Source: Vallitaleaceae bacterium (GTDB taxonomy: Bacteria > Bacillota > Clostridia > Lachnospirales > Vallitaleaceae). From it: a stretch of DNA of 64,000 nucleotides. Positions 38,070 to 46,555 of this stretch are shown here, in pieces (positions within the stretch are counted from its first letter, which is position 1; every line of letters starts with the position of its first letter). The position numbers and the translations under genes are program-made. The DNA is taken from the NCBI GenBank assembly GCA_028277605.1, contig JANQFZ010000028.1:34695-98694 (forward strand), in the 5' to 3' direction. The notes beneath the pieces are model-generated. The model had not been told where the DNA came from and ran no database searches. It saw only the letters and a program-made list of their open reading frames with translations.

Positions 38070-39071
38070 TTAATGGTTCAAAAGATCCTGTATTAGAGTT
38101 CTAACTTCCTCTTCCTTCCAGGTTTCATACCATAGTTCATCGATTTTTTCACCATATGTAGGAATGATACACATATGTTCAGAGTCTAAGATGCTCTTTA
38201 AGTCAGATTGATAAAGATACTCCACATAATCTAATGCCATAAGCAAACCAAAATCGGTTTCTATATGTTGGTAGCAAGTTTTTATCATATCGATTATTTT
38301 ATTTTTATCTTTTATTTCAAATAATTGATTCGTTAAGGCAATTAAAAAATTCTGCTGTACCTCTATTCTTTGAATATCCGTAAAGCTTCCGCCTTTAAAA
38401 CTTTTTCTAAATCTTACCAGCTGTTCTGCTTTGTCGCCATCCAGAAGTTGAAGTCCTTTTTCTAAATCAATATTCAACCCCTGCTCTGGGTCTCTATAGT
38501 ACATACGTCTTGGGACATCAAATTCTACGCCCCCTAGTATATCCACAACTTCTTTGAAGCTATCTGTATTGATCGTTGCCATATAGGTAATATCTATACC
38601 CGTTATAATACTAATAACTTCTTTAATATCTCCTAATATTTCATCGTTTTTACCTGCCTTCCAATATAAATCAGCAAGTTTACAGTAATTTATCTTAATC
38701 TCTTGATTCCGCTCTTTGATATGTTTAAATTTATCATCTCTAAAATCAATAAAAATGTCTCTAGGAATAGATATAAGTTTCATTTCTTTTAGCGAAACAT
38801 CTAAATATCCTACCATAATCACGTCTGTTAAACATTTAGATTTATCAAATCCAACCAAAAGACCAGATACAGATGTTAAGGCTTCTTTCTGTTGTTCCAT
38901 ATCATTACTCTCGGAAGAATTATCATTTAAATTGTCATTGTCTGCGAGATCATGATTCATAACAGATGTTGCATCAGAATTACTCTCTAACACCATCACA
39001 CCTATGGTTACAAGCATTATAAACGATACAATACTTATTAAGAAAACTAAGCTTTTTTTAGACTTTTTCAT
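38070..39071 (-). CDS. Second LCP-family protein, without LytR_C domain
   Basis: A 333-residue LCP paralogue with an N-terminal helix (about 9-28) and an LCP domain containing LLVGFDKSKCLTDVIM, ISIPRDIFI, and RFRKSFKGGSFTDIQRIEVQQ. The conserved Arg and Asp residues used to bind the pyrophosphate of the lipid carrier are retained, so it may be active. It stops after the LCP domain, unlike its neighbour, and has a Cys in the first motif. The two lie in tandem with a 129-nt gap, and this one comes first in the direction of transcription. Confidence 0.88.
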   Translation of the reverse strand: MKKSKKSLVFLISIVSFIMLVTIGVMVLESNSDATSVMNHDLADNDNLNDNSSESNDMEQQKEALTSVSGLLVGFDKSKCLTDVIMVGYLDVSLKEMKLISIPRDIFIDFRDDKFKHIKERNQEIKINYCKLADLYWKAGKNDEILGDIKEVISIITGIDITYMATINTDSFKEVVDILGGVEFDVPRRMYYRDPEQGLNIDLEKGLQLLDGDKAEQLVRFRKSFKGGSFTDIQRIEVQQNFLIALTNQLFEIKDKNKIIDMIKTCYQHIETDFGLLMALDYVEYLYQSDLKSILDSEHMCIIPTYGEKIDELWYETWKEEEVRTLIQDLLNH

Positions 39072-39268
39072 TTTTTACCCTCCTATAACTGTTCTATCAT
39101 ATCATAAAATAGTTACAAACCTATAACATTTTTTTAACTTTTTTCACGAATATACTAAAGTTGGTTAGCAATGGTGATCAATATCTTCTTTTTTAAAATC
39201 CCCTATATTTTACTATAAAAGAATGTTACAATACGATAAACTATTATATAGAAAGGCAGTATGAACTT

Positions 39269-40150
39269 ATGAGCTTACTTATTGGTTCTCATGTATCTAT
39301 CGCTAATGGTTTAATTGGTGCTGCAAAAGAGGCAATATCTTACGGTGCCAATACATTTATGATATATACAGGCGCTCCACAAAACACAAAAAGAAAATCC
39401 ATTGAAGCATTAAAGATAGAAGAAGGTCAAGCTTATATGCAGGCACAGGGTATTAAAAATATCGTAGTCCATGCCCCATATATTATCAATTGTGCATCCT
39501 ATAAAAACCATATATTTTCCCTAGCAAAATCCTTTCTAAAACAGGAGATTGCAAGGACTGAAGCCATTGGGTCAAACTATATTGTATTACATCCAGGGTC
39601 TTATACCGATAAAGATACCACCTATGGAATTGAAAGAATTGCCGAAGCCTTAAATGAAGTTTTAGTTTCTTCAATGAAACCTATCATATGCTTAGAAACT
39701 ATGGCAGGAAAAGGCAGTGAGGTTGGTAAAACTTTTGAAGAATTACAAAGCATTATTGAACGTGTTGATCTTAAAAGTAAAATCGGGATATGCTTTGATA
39801 CCTGTCATACGCATGACAGTGGTTATGATATTATACATGATTTTGAAAATGTTCTGAAGGAGTTTGATACTATTATTGGTCTAGAGAGATTAAAGGTATT
39901 TCATATCAATGGTTCTCTAAATCCTTGTGGTGCTAGAAAGGACAGGCATGCCAATATAGGTGCCTTAGAGGATAATCCTAAAGGCCGAGACCATATTGGT
40001 CTTAAGGCACTTCATAGTATTGTGCATCACCCTATATGTGAGAATAAGCCTTTAATATTAGAAACTCCTTGGTTGAATAAATCGAAAAACTTATATAGAG
40101 AAGAAATCGCCATATTAAGGCAGGAGACTTTATCAGAAGATGACTATTAG
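39269..40150 (+). CDS. nfo: Deoxyribonuclease IV (AP endonuclease)
   Basis: An endonuclease IV family TIM-barrel enzyme that cleaves DNA 5' to abasic sites in base-excision repair, with three metal ions. Start [12 protein letters not shown] and the motifs [65 protein letters not shown] and LILETPW provide the expected His, Glu and Asp ligands. Length (293 residues) is typical. The end overlaps the start region of the next open frame by 11 nt, but the real start of that gene is 16 nt downstream. Confidence 0.96.
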   Translation: MSLLIGSHVSIANGLIGAAKEAISYGANTFMIYTGAPQNTKRKSIEALKIEEGQAYMQAQGIKNIVVHAPYIINCASYKNHIFSLAKSFLKQEIARTEAIGSNYIVLHPGSYTDKDTTYGIERIAEALNEVLVSSMKPIICLETMAGKGSEVGKTFEELQSIIERVDLKSKIGICFDTCHTHDSGYDIIHDFENVLKEFDTIIGLERLKVFHINGSLNPCGARKDRHANIGALEDNPKGRDHIGLKALHSIVHHPICENKPLILETPWLNKSKNLYREEIAILRQETLSEDDY

Positions 40151-40166
40151 AAAAGGAAGGAAGTAT

Positions 40167-40904
40167 ATGACTAAAGATAAGACTGCACTCATTACGGGTT
40201 CTTCAAGAGGTATTGGAAAAGCTATTGCATTAGCTTTTGCAAAAGAAGGCTATCATATTATTCTTAATGGCTCTACCCAGCTCAATGACCTATTAAGAAC
40301 TAAGGAAGAAATTGAACAACATGGTGTTAAGTGTCTTCCAATACTAGCCGATGTGTCTGATTATGATCGTGTAACCGATATGTTTGAAGAAATAAAGCTT
40401 TTTTTTCACCAATTAGATGTCGTAGTTAATAACGCAGGAATATCTAAAATCGGTTTATTTACCGAGATGAGTGAAAGTGATTGGGACCAAATGATGTCCA
40501 TTAATCTTAAATCTGTTTTCAATATCTGCCATCATTGTGTTCCAATGATGCTATCCGCCCAGTCTGGACATATTATTAACATTTCTTCAGTTTGGGGAAT
40601 GACAGGAGCTTCATGTGAAGTGGCTTACTCTGCTTCTAAAGGCGGCATGAACGCATTAACAAAAGCACTAGCTAAAGAGCTTGCACCAAGTCGTATTATG
40701 GTTAACGCTATAGCTTGTGGTGTCATTAAGACAGATATGAACCAGTGGTTATCTGACGAAGAAGAAGCCGCTCTCATTCAAGATATACCTGCCAATCGTT
40801 TTGGAACTCCTGAAGAGGTGGCACATCTGTGTCTATATCTTGCTTCTAATCACTCAAGTTATCTAACGGGTCAAGTTATTCCTCTAGATGGTGGGTGGTT
40901 ATAG
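40167..40904 (+). CDS. Short-chain dehydrogenase/reductase (FabG-like)
   Basis: An NAD(P)-dependent SDR of 245 residues. The cofactor motif TGSSRGIGKAIALAFA starts near residue 8. NNAGISKIG follows, with catalytic Ser in ISSVWG and YSASKGG giving the Tyr/Lys pair. The ending is PLDGGWL. The ATG at 40167 is chosen because GGAAGG lies 6 nt upstream; the frame opens at 40140 but without signals. It is downstream of nfo on the same strand and converges on a lipoprotein gene with a 29-nt overlap of 3' ends. Substrate unknown; the fold is consistent with 3-oxoacyl-ACP reductase. Confidence 0.88.
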   Translation: MTKDKTALITGSSRGIGKAIALAFAKEGYHIILNGSTQLNDLLRTKEEIEQHGVKCLPILADVSDYDRVTDMFEEIKLFFHQLDVVVNNAGISKIGLFTEMSESDWDQMMSINLKSVFNICHHCVPMMLSAQSGHIINISSVWGMTGASCEVAYSASKGGMNALTKALAKELAPSRIMVNAIACGVIKTDMNQWLSDEEEAALIQDIPANRFGTPEEVAHLCLYLASNHSSYLTGQVIPLDGGWL

Positions 40905-41757
40905 TATTATCCACCCGTTCCATGACTTGACTATTTTTGTCCAGCCATCCCTTTATTTTATCCTTTGAACTACCTACTGATTGTATTTCTAGTTCACAAA
41001 GTAAACTATTAAGCTCCCACTGGTGTATATAATAATTGTCCAATAAGGTTAAAAGTTCTTCATCTTGCAAGGATTTGTGGATTAATGTATGCGTTTCATA
41101 GTGCTTTCCAAAGGAGAAATCTATTTCATTTAATCGTCTTAGTTGATATTGATTAATTTTACTATTGGGTGACCATAAGGCTAAGACAATCCATTCCTTG
41201 TTTTGACGGGCTTTTGTGAGCAAAGTATCTAAGGATTTATAAGGAATTTGCTTTATTTTGATGTCTGTACCTAACGCTTCTATTAAAGCCTGTGCCGCTT
41301 TATTAGAAGAACTACTTTCTTCACAAACATAGATGGTTTTCTTAAACTTATGTCGATAAAAATTCAACTCAAAGGCATAGGCTATATGTGTATAGCTAGG
41401 TACATACAAACCTGTATTACTGCCGTTACAATTCATGCCCAAATCTTGTATATTGTTTTGTATAGCCATTATTTGTGGTGCGTGGATATCGGGAAACCAC
41501 GCAGTTAAATAGGTATTGATGCCTCCATTTTCCAATTGCTTCCACATGTCTGTTTGATTCTGTAAAGCAATTTCTGTTGAATGTCCTTTTCGTTCTGCAA
41601 TTTCCTGAACTAGAAGAGCTTGTGCATAGGAAGATGGATAGTTTTCGTAGCCTATCCTCAATGAAGCTTTTTTCTCCTGTTCTTCCAACTCTATTTTATT
41701 CTCACCTGTACAACCTACACATAAGAAAATAATAATGATAAAGCCAAGTCTTTTCAT
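40876..41757 (-). CDS. Glycine betaine/choline-type ABC substrate-binding lipoprotein (OpuAC family)
   Basis: A 293-residue lipoprotein with a signal peptide and Cys near residue 16 (CVGCTG). The mature part resembles OpuAC/ProX-type binding proteins: RIGYENYPSSYAQALLVQEI, TAWFPDIHAPQ, and VLALWSPNSKINQY (Trp residues of the aromatic ligand cage). It probably binds a quaternary amine such as glycine betaine. No permease or ATPase gene is next to it, so it is an orphan or serves a distant transporter. The 3' end overlaps the convergent SDR gene by 29 nt. Confidence 0.82.
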   Translation of the reverse strand: MKRLGFIIIIFLCVGCTGENKIELEEQEKKASLRIGYENYPSSYAQALLVQEIAERKGHSTEIALQNQTDMWKQLENGGINTYLTAWFPDIHAPQIMAIQNNIQDLGMNCNGSNTGLYVPSYTHIAYAFELNFYRHKFKKTIYVCEESSSSNKAAQALIEALGTDIKIKQIPYKSLDTLLTKARQNKEWIVLALWSPNSKINQYQLRRLNEIDFSFGKHYETHTLIHKSLQDEELLTLLDNYYIHQWELNSLLCELEIQSVGSSKDKIKGWLDKNSQVMERVDNTITTHHLEE

Positions 41758-41848
41758 CGATTCCTCACCTGATGTATTATTTTGGTTATAATTATTATTT
41801 TCTCTATTTATTACCTTTATATAGTGGTTAGTTTTGGAAATACAACTT

Positions 41849-43198
41849 TTATATTGAAAACTCTCTTATCGCATACCGTATTTTACCCGACTTACTCTTT
41901 GGAATATCAGAGCAATACTCAATTGTAACCTTTTCTATCTGCAATCGTTTGGTTATAGATTTAACAATACTTTCCACTTCTTGTTTGCTATAGTTTTCAT
42001 TTTTTACAATCTTCAGTGTAAGATGATCGATATCATGCTGAATGAGTTGGAACTGCTTAATCCCTTGACTATTCCTAACCAAATGATTAAAAAAATGCCC
42101 ATGGATAAGGGTTCCATCTTTAGAAACAAACATCTCATCGACTCTCCCCTCAATATTTGTAAGAACAGGTAAAGGCAAATGAGAGGCGCCATTATTATAG
42201 GATAATGAAGCAATATCTCCTACCTGATATCTTAAACGAGGCATGGACAGATTATTTAGATCAGTTACAAGTACACTTCCACTTTCATTTTGCTCTAAGG
42301 ATTGATGACTTTTGGGATCGACGATTTCTAAGATGAGATTCTCAGCAGTTACATACATTTGACCGTCAACACCCTCATAAGCTATAATCCCTCCATCTCT
42401 AGCCCCATATTCGTTAATAACCTTAGTTTTAAAGGCTTTTTCGATACTCTTTCTATAGTGTGGATATAAGGTTTCAGCTGTAGAAACAACCCCTTTTAAT
42501 GTATGATCAATATCTACCTGCGCCTTATGAATTAATTCTGCAAAAGCATATAAGGCCGAAGCATAACCATAGATATACTGAGGCTTAAATCGTTTAATTA
42601 TAGTCATATAGTGTTGTAACTGACTTGGATTTAACTGATAGGCAGGAATGACTAATCTATTTCTTAAAAACCTTTCTTTTAAATAATACTTCTTACTGTT
42701 AAGTCGGCTTAATTCAATAGGGGAACCCCATATCATAACCGAGCGATCATGCATCTTTATACCATGCCAACTTAACCCTCTCCACCTAGCAGCTTCAAAG
42801 CTTTCTATCGTATGCCTATCCAGGTAAAATGAAACAGGTTCTCCTGTGGATCCACCCGTTGTATTCTTAACAAGATGTTGTTTGGAAACGGTGTCAGATA
42901 AATATTTGGATGGCTGATTCATAAATGTTTCCTTGGTTAATACGGGAAAAGCTTTTAAAGCAGAAAAGGGATCTTTTTCAATCTCGGCTTCTAATAGTTG
43001 ATTCTTGTAAGCTGGAACATGATGAATGCAATGCTTGAGAAGCTTTCTTAATTTCTTTTCTTGTAAGCTTTTCATTTGATTTTCTGAGAATTTCTCAGTT
43101 GCTTTTAATTGATTAAGATACTTTCTAATTTTATTTCCAGTTTTTAGTTCCATGTAAGGATACACGGCATATCGAATAAAATATCTGGTTATGTCCAT
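41849..43198 (-). CDS. Phenylacetate-CoA ligase-like adenylate-forming protein (PaaK/CapK family)
   Basis: A 449-residue member of the ANL superfamily subgroup seen in capsule loci (CapK) and in coenzyme-synthesis-like genes. The ATP loop is NTTGGSTGEPVSFY (about 112-125), with YGYASALYAFA and EYGARDGGIIAYE near residues 200-275. The C-terminal domain includes RLRYQVGDIASL and the lysine segment KSGKIRYAIREF. It likely activates an acyl or aryl acid for attachment to a sugar, but the substrate is unknown. It lies apart from the polymer cluster but near it. Confidence 0.82.
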   Translation of the reverse strand: MDITRYFIRYAVYPYMELKTGNKIRKYLNQLKATEKFSENQMKSLQEKKLRKLLKHCIHHVPAYKNQLLEAEIEKDPFSALKAFPVLTKETFMNQPSKYLSDTVSKQHLVKNTTGGSTGEPVSFYLDRHTIESFEAARWRGLSWHGIKMHDRSVMIWGSPIELSRLNSKKYYLKERFLRNRLVIPAYQLNPSQLQHYMTIIKRFKPQYIYGYASALYAFAELIHKAQVDIDHTLKGVVSTAETLYPHYRKSIEKAFKTKVINEYGARDGGIIAYEGVDGQMYVTAENLILEIVDPKSHQSLEQNESGSVLVTDLNNLSMPRLRYQVGDIASLSYNNGASHLPLPVLTNIEGRVDEMFVSKDGTLIHGHFFNHLVRNSQGIKQFQLIQHDIDHLTLKIVKNENYSKQEVESIVKSITKRLQIEKVTIEYCSDIPKSKSGKIRYAIREFSI

Positions 43199-43340
43199 AA
43201 GTCACCTCTTACTATTCTTTTTAATAAAATAGACTTGATAATTATTCCTATTCTTTTCCCAACGCCTTCTTATGTAGGCTGTTCTAATACTCCATATGAC
43301 AATCAGTATTAGGATTCAACTCACATAAACAAGATCATAT

Positions 43341-43364
43341 ATTGAACTTAAATATAAGTTCAAT
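43341..43364. repeat. Perfect palindromic hairpin between crh and the PaaK-like gene
   Basis: A 10-bp perfect stem (43341-43350 with 43355-43364) with a 4-nt AATA loop, about 90 nt after the crh stop codon on the minus strand. It lacks a U-run, so it may be a weak terminator of the crh operon or an operator upstream of the PaaK-like gene. Confidence 0.5.
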
Positions 43365-43453
43365 GATTGATGGATACAAGAATAAAATCTGGAATAACTA
43401 TCAAGTCCCTATTTCATTATTATGCTATTAATATAACTCTAATTAACAAGAAA

Positions 43454-43708
43454 TTACCTTTCACTTAAATATTTTTCTAATTCCTTGATGACTTCACCCT
43501 CATCCGAACCATCTGCAAAAATAGTAATTTCTTCTCCTTCTAGAACACCCAATGACATCATACCCATAATACTTTTTGCATTAACTTTTTTGTCATCAAG
43601 CTGTACGTAAATACTGCTTTCAAACTGACTGGCTACTTGTACAAATAAGGCGACTGGTCTAGCTTCTAGTCCAGCAGTAATCTTAACTTTAATTTTTTTC
43701 TCTATCAT
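43454..43708 (-). CDS. crh: HPr-like catabolite regulator Crh (Glu15 variant)
   Basis: An 84-residue HPr-fold protein. The active-site segment reads GLEARP, with Glu15 where PTS HPr has His15, so it cannot take phosphate from Enzyme I. The regulatory Ser46 is present in KSIMGMMSLG, the site phosphorylated by HPr kinase. In Bacillus, Crh has Gln15 and works with CcpA. Here it is Glu, which may mimic charge. It lies 3' of whiA with a 4-nt overlap and completes the murB-rapZ-glmR-whiA-crh string. HprK is encoded about 5 kb away. Confidence 0.9.
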   Translation of the reverse strand: MIEKKIKVKITAGLEARPVALFVQVASQFESSIYVQLDDKKVNAKSIMGMMSLGVLEGEEITIFADGSDEGEVIKELEKYLSER

Positions 43709-44667
43709 TGATATCCTCCCTTTTTGTCCCTTAGTTTTTGTGCAATTTGACTTAATTTTCGTAATCTGTGATTGACACCGGATTTCCCAATAGCCGGGTC
43801 TAACATTGACCCTAGTTCTTTTAAGCTTGCAGATGTAAAGGTTAATCTTAACCTAGCAATCTCTTCAAGAAGCTCTGGCAGACTTTCTAACCCTACCAAT
43901 TGATTTATCAACTTAATATCTTCTAGCTGCCTAACAGCCGCAGATACAGTTTTCTTAAGATTAGCTGTTTCGCAATTAACCATTCTATTAACATTATTAC
44001 GCATTTCTTTTAGAATTCTAATATTCTCCAAATCCATAAGGGCTATGTGTGCTTCCATAATATTTAATAAATCTACGATTTGCGAACCTTCCTTAAGATA
44101 TATCACAAAGTATTTCTTTCTTATTACAATTTTTGCTCCCATGTCAAAGGTGTTAATGAGCTGCATCAATTGATTACCATGTTGTTCGTATTGATTAACA
44201 AATTCTAGATGATAGGTTTTTTCTGGATCGCTAAGAGAACCCCCGCCTAAAAAAGCACCTCGAATATAAGCTCTTTTACAACAGATGCTTTGAACAATGA
44301 GTGGATGTATTCGATGAATAACTTGTACAGAATGATTGCTCATTTGAATTAACCGAGTTGCCTTTAATACTTTTATGACCTTGTCAGTATTTGTAATATA
44401 CATCATGTATACTCGGTTTTTTTTCAATTGCTTACTTTTTCTAATAAGTACTTCCACATTAATATTAAAGGTTTTTTTTAATAATGTAAAGTATTTTCTA
44501 GCAACTGCCGCATTTTCTGTGGTAACTTTCAAAGAAATATCATTAATGGTATTGACTTTTATTTTACCACACATATTAATTAATGAAGCAATTTCAGCTA
44601 TTCTACAGTGTCTAGCACTACCTATATGTCTTGATAATTCTTCCTTCACTTTGGATGAAAAGGACAT
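43705..44667 (-). CDS. whiA: Sporulation/division transcription factor WhiA
   Basis: A 320-residue regulator with an N-terminal LAGLIDADG-like domain (about 85-220, SICCKRAYIRGAFLGGGSLSDPEK) and a C-terminal helix-turn-helix (about 255-310, SLKELGSMLDPAIGKSGVNHRLRKL). In Firmicutes WhiA affects cell division and chromosome segregation. It is fourth in the operon, 12 nt after the glmR gene and overlapping crh by 4 nt. Confidence 0.95.
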   Translation of the reverse strand: MSFSSKVKEELSRHIGSARHCRIAEIASLINMCGKIKVNTINDISLKVTTENAAVARKYFTLLKKTFNINVEVLIRKSKQLKKNRVYMMYITNTDKVIKVLKATRLIQMSNHSVQVIHRIHPLIVQSICCKRAYIRGAFLGGGSLSDPEKTYHLEFVNQYEQHGNQLMQLINTFDMGAKIVIRKKYFVIYLKEGSQIVDLLNIMEAHIALMDLENIRILKEMRNNVNRMVNCETANLKKTVSAAVRQLEDIKLINQLVGLESLPELLEEIARLRLTFTSASLKELGSMLDPAIGKSGVNHRLRKLSQIAQKLRDKKGGYQ

Positions 44668-44679
44668 ATCATCACATCC

Positions 44680-45651
44680 TTATACTAAGTTTACAATAAT
44701 ATCTGCCAGCTTTTCGGAGTTGTGCCTAATCAGGTGTTTTTCAGGAACAATCTTCAAAACAGGTGCCTCTATAATATGTATTCCTTTATGTATTAAAGCA
44801 TTGACATTATACTTAACAATATCCGCCTCATCATCAAGGTATCTATCTAATATAGTATTGGGAATAGTTTCATTATTTATGATAACATAATCAATCTGAT
44901 TGGTACCTAAGTATTTTTCTATTACTGCAATATGATCCCCCAGCTGATATCCATCCGTCTCCCCAGGCTGTGTCATGATATTACTAACATAGATCACCTT
45001 AGCACTGGATTCTATAATAGCCTCTTTAATGCTTTTGATTAGGAGGTTAGGGATAATACTTGTATATAGACTCCCCGGTCCTAATATAATCAACTCTGCC
45101 TGCTTGATAGCATGCAGCGCTTTTTCATAAGGCTCAGGATTTTTTGGTATTAAGCTGATTTCCTTGATAGCTTTTCTCAATCTTTTACTTGTTGATACAA
45201 TCTCACTTTCCCCAATCATTTGGGTACCATCTTCATACACAGCACACAACTGTATATTTTCCATGGATACAGGTAGTACCTTTCCTTTTACAGCAAGTAC
45301 TTCACTTGTTTTTTCAACTGCCTGCTCAAAGCTTCCAAATATATTGTTAAGGGCAGCTAAGAACAAATTGCCAAAATTTTGCCCCGCCAAGCTACCTTCA
45401 GAAAACCGATACTGAAAAACTTTTTCTAATAAGGGTTCTGTTTGTGCTAAAGCCAAGATACAGTTTCTAATATCTCCAGGTGGCAGCATATTGAATTCTT
45501 TTCTTAGTATACCTGAACTTCCACCATTATCCGCTACTGTTACGACGGCTGTTAGATTGGATGTGTATTTTTTCATTCCCCTTAACATCGTTGATAGCCC
45601 AGTACCCCCGCCTATCGCCACAATATTAGAGCTTTCTATTTCTTTATTCAT
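44680..45651 (-). CDS. glmR: YvcK/GlmR family gluconeogenesis and wall-precursor factor
   Basis: A 323-residue protein of the CofD-like fold that binds UDP-sugars and supports amino-sugar synthesis and growth on gluconeogenic carbon in Bacillus. The N-terminal glycine motif GGGTGLSTMLRG and ADNGGSSG are conserved, followed by PPGDIRNCILAL and QNFGNLFLAAL. The ATG at 45651 is chosen because GGTGAT lies just upstream and it gives the usual N-terminus; the longer frame to 45726 overlaps rapZ. It links carbon status to peptidoglycan precursor supply in the same operon as murB and crh. Confidence 0.93.
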   Translation of the reverse strand: MNKEIESSNIVAIGGGTGLSTMLRGMKKYTSNLTAVVTVADNGGSSGILRKEFNMLPPGDIRNCILALAQTEPLLEKVFQYRFSEGSLAGQNFGNLFLAALNNIFGSFEQAVEKTSEVLAVKGKVLPVSMENIQLCAVYEDGTQMIGESEIVSTSKRLRKAIKEISLIPKNPEPYEKALHAIKQAELIILGPGSLYTSIIPNLLIKSIKEAIIESSAKVIYVSNIMTQPGETDGYQLGDHIAVIEKYLGTNQIDYVIINNETIPNTILDRYLDDEADIVKYNVNALIHKGIHIIEAPVLKIVPEKHLIRHNSEKLADIIVNLV

Positions 45652-45664
45652 ACTATCACCATTT

Positions 45665-46537
45665 TTATTTCCCTTTTTTCGAGTCCTTTTCAATATCTCT
45701 ATGATAAATATTGACACTGTAATCACGTTTTAGAAACCTATGAAATAATTCATTGGCTAAGGTAACTGAACGGTGTTTGCCACCTGTACATCCAATACTT
45801 ATAACCAAATGATTTTTACCCTCCCCAATATAATTAGGTATTAAAAAGTTGAGCATGTCATCTAATTTGTCAATGAACTTATTTGACACTTCCCATTTCA
45901 TGACATAATCCTGAATTGGTTTGTCATTACCTGTTTTTTCTTTTAGTTCAGAAATGTAAAAAGGATTAGGTATAAACCTTACATCGAAAACTAAATCCGA
46001 ATCAGATGGAATACCATATTTAAACCCAAAGGATAATACGGTTATAATAAGATTATCATATTTTTTACCTTCTAGAAATATTTTGTTGAGTTCAGCCTTT
46101 AATTCTCTAATTAACAGATTGCTGGTATCAATAATATAATCTGCTCTAATTTTTACTTCCTCTAAAATCTCTCGCTCTGCAACTAAAGCATCCTGTATTC
46201 TACCTTCATCAACGAGTGGATGCTTTCTTCTTGTTTCTTTATAACGCTTGACTAATATTTCATCTCTTGCATCTAAATACAGAATTTCAATTTTAAAACC
46301 CTTTTTTTCAAAATCTTGTATTTCATGAAATAACTCGGAAAAAAGATTCCCTCCCCTAATATCTATGCCTAATGCAACCTTATTAATACCTGAATTAGAA
46401 CTAAAAGTTATTTCTGCAAACTTACTAATTAAGGCAGGCGGTAAGTTATCCACGCAGAAAAATCCTATGTCTTCTAGCATTTTTAATGTATGACTTTTAC
46501 CTGCTCCGGACATGCCTGTAACGATAATAAATCTCAT
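45665..46537 (-). CDS. rapZ: RapZ/YvcJ nucleotide-binding protein
   Basis: A P-loop protein of 290 residues with Walker A GMSGAGKS (8-15) and a C-terminal domain with IGCTGGKHRSV (about 259-269), the ligand-binding loop of the family. In E. coli RapZ directs GlmZ small-RNA decay and senses GlcN6P; in Firmicutes YvcJ is a nucleotide hydrolase linked to competence. It is 18 nt downstream of murB. An amino-sugar-sensing role fits its neighbours murB and glmR. Confidence 0.95.
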   Translation of the reverse strand: MRFIIVTGMSGAGKSHTLKMLEDIGFFCVDNLPPALISKFAEITFSSNSGINKVALGIDIRGGNLFSELFHEIQDFEKKGFKIEILYLDARDEILVKRYKETRRKHPLVDEGRIQDALVAEREILEEVKIRADYIIDTSNLLIRELKAELNKIFLEGKKYDNLIITVLSFGFKYGIPSDSDLVFDVRFIPNPFYISELKEKTGNDKPIQDYVMKWEVSNKFIDKLDDMLNFLIPNYIGEGKNHLVISIGCTGGKHRSVTLANELFHRFLKRDYSVNIYHRDIEKDSKKGK

Positions 46538-46555
46538 TAGAAATCCCCTTTCAAG

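Noticed and set aside
44375..44890. A 171-residue plus-strand open frame
   Set aside because: It runs antisense across the ends of whiA and glmR, both clearly real on the minus strand, and has no ribosome binding site.
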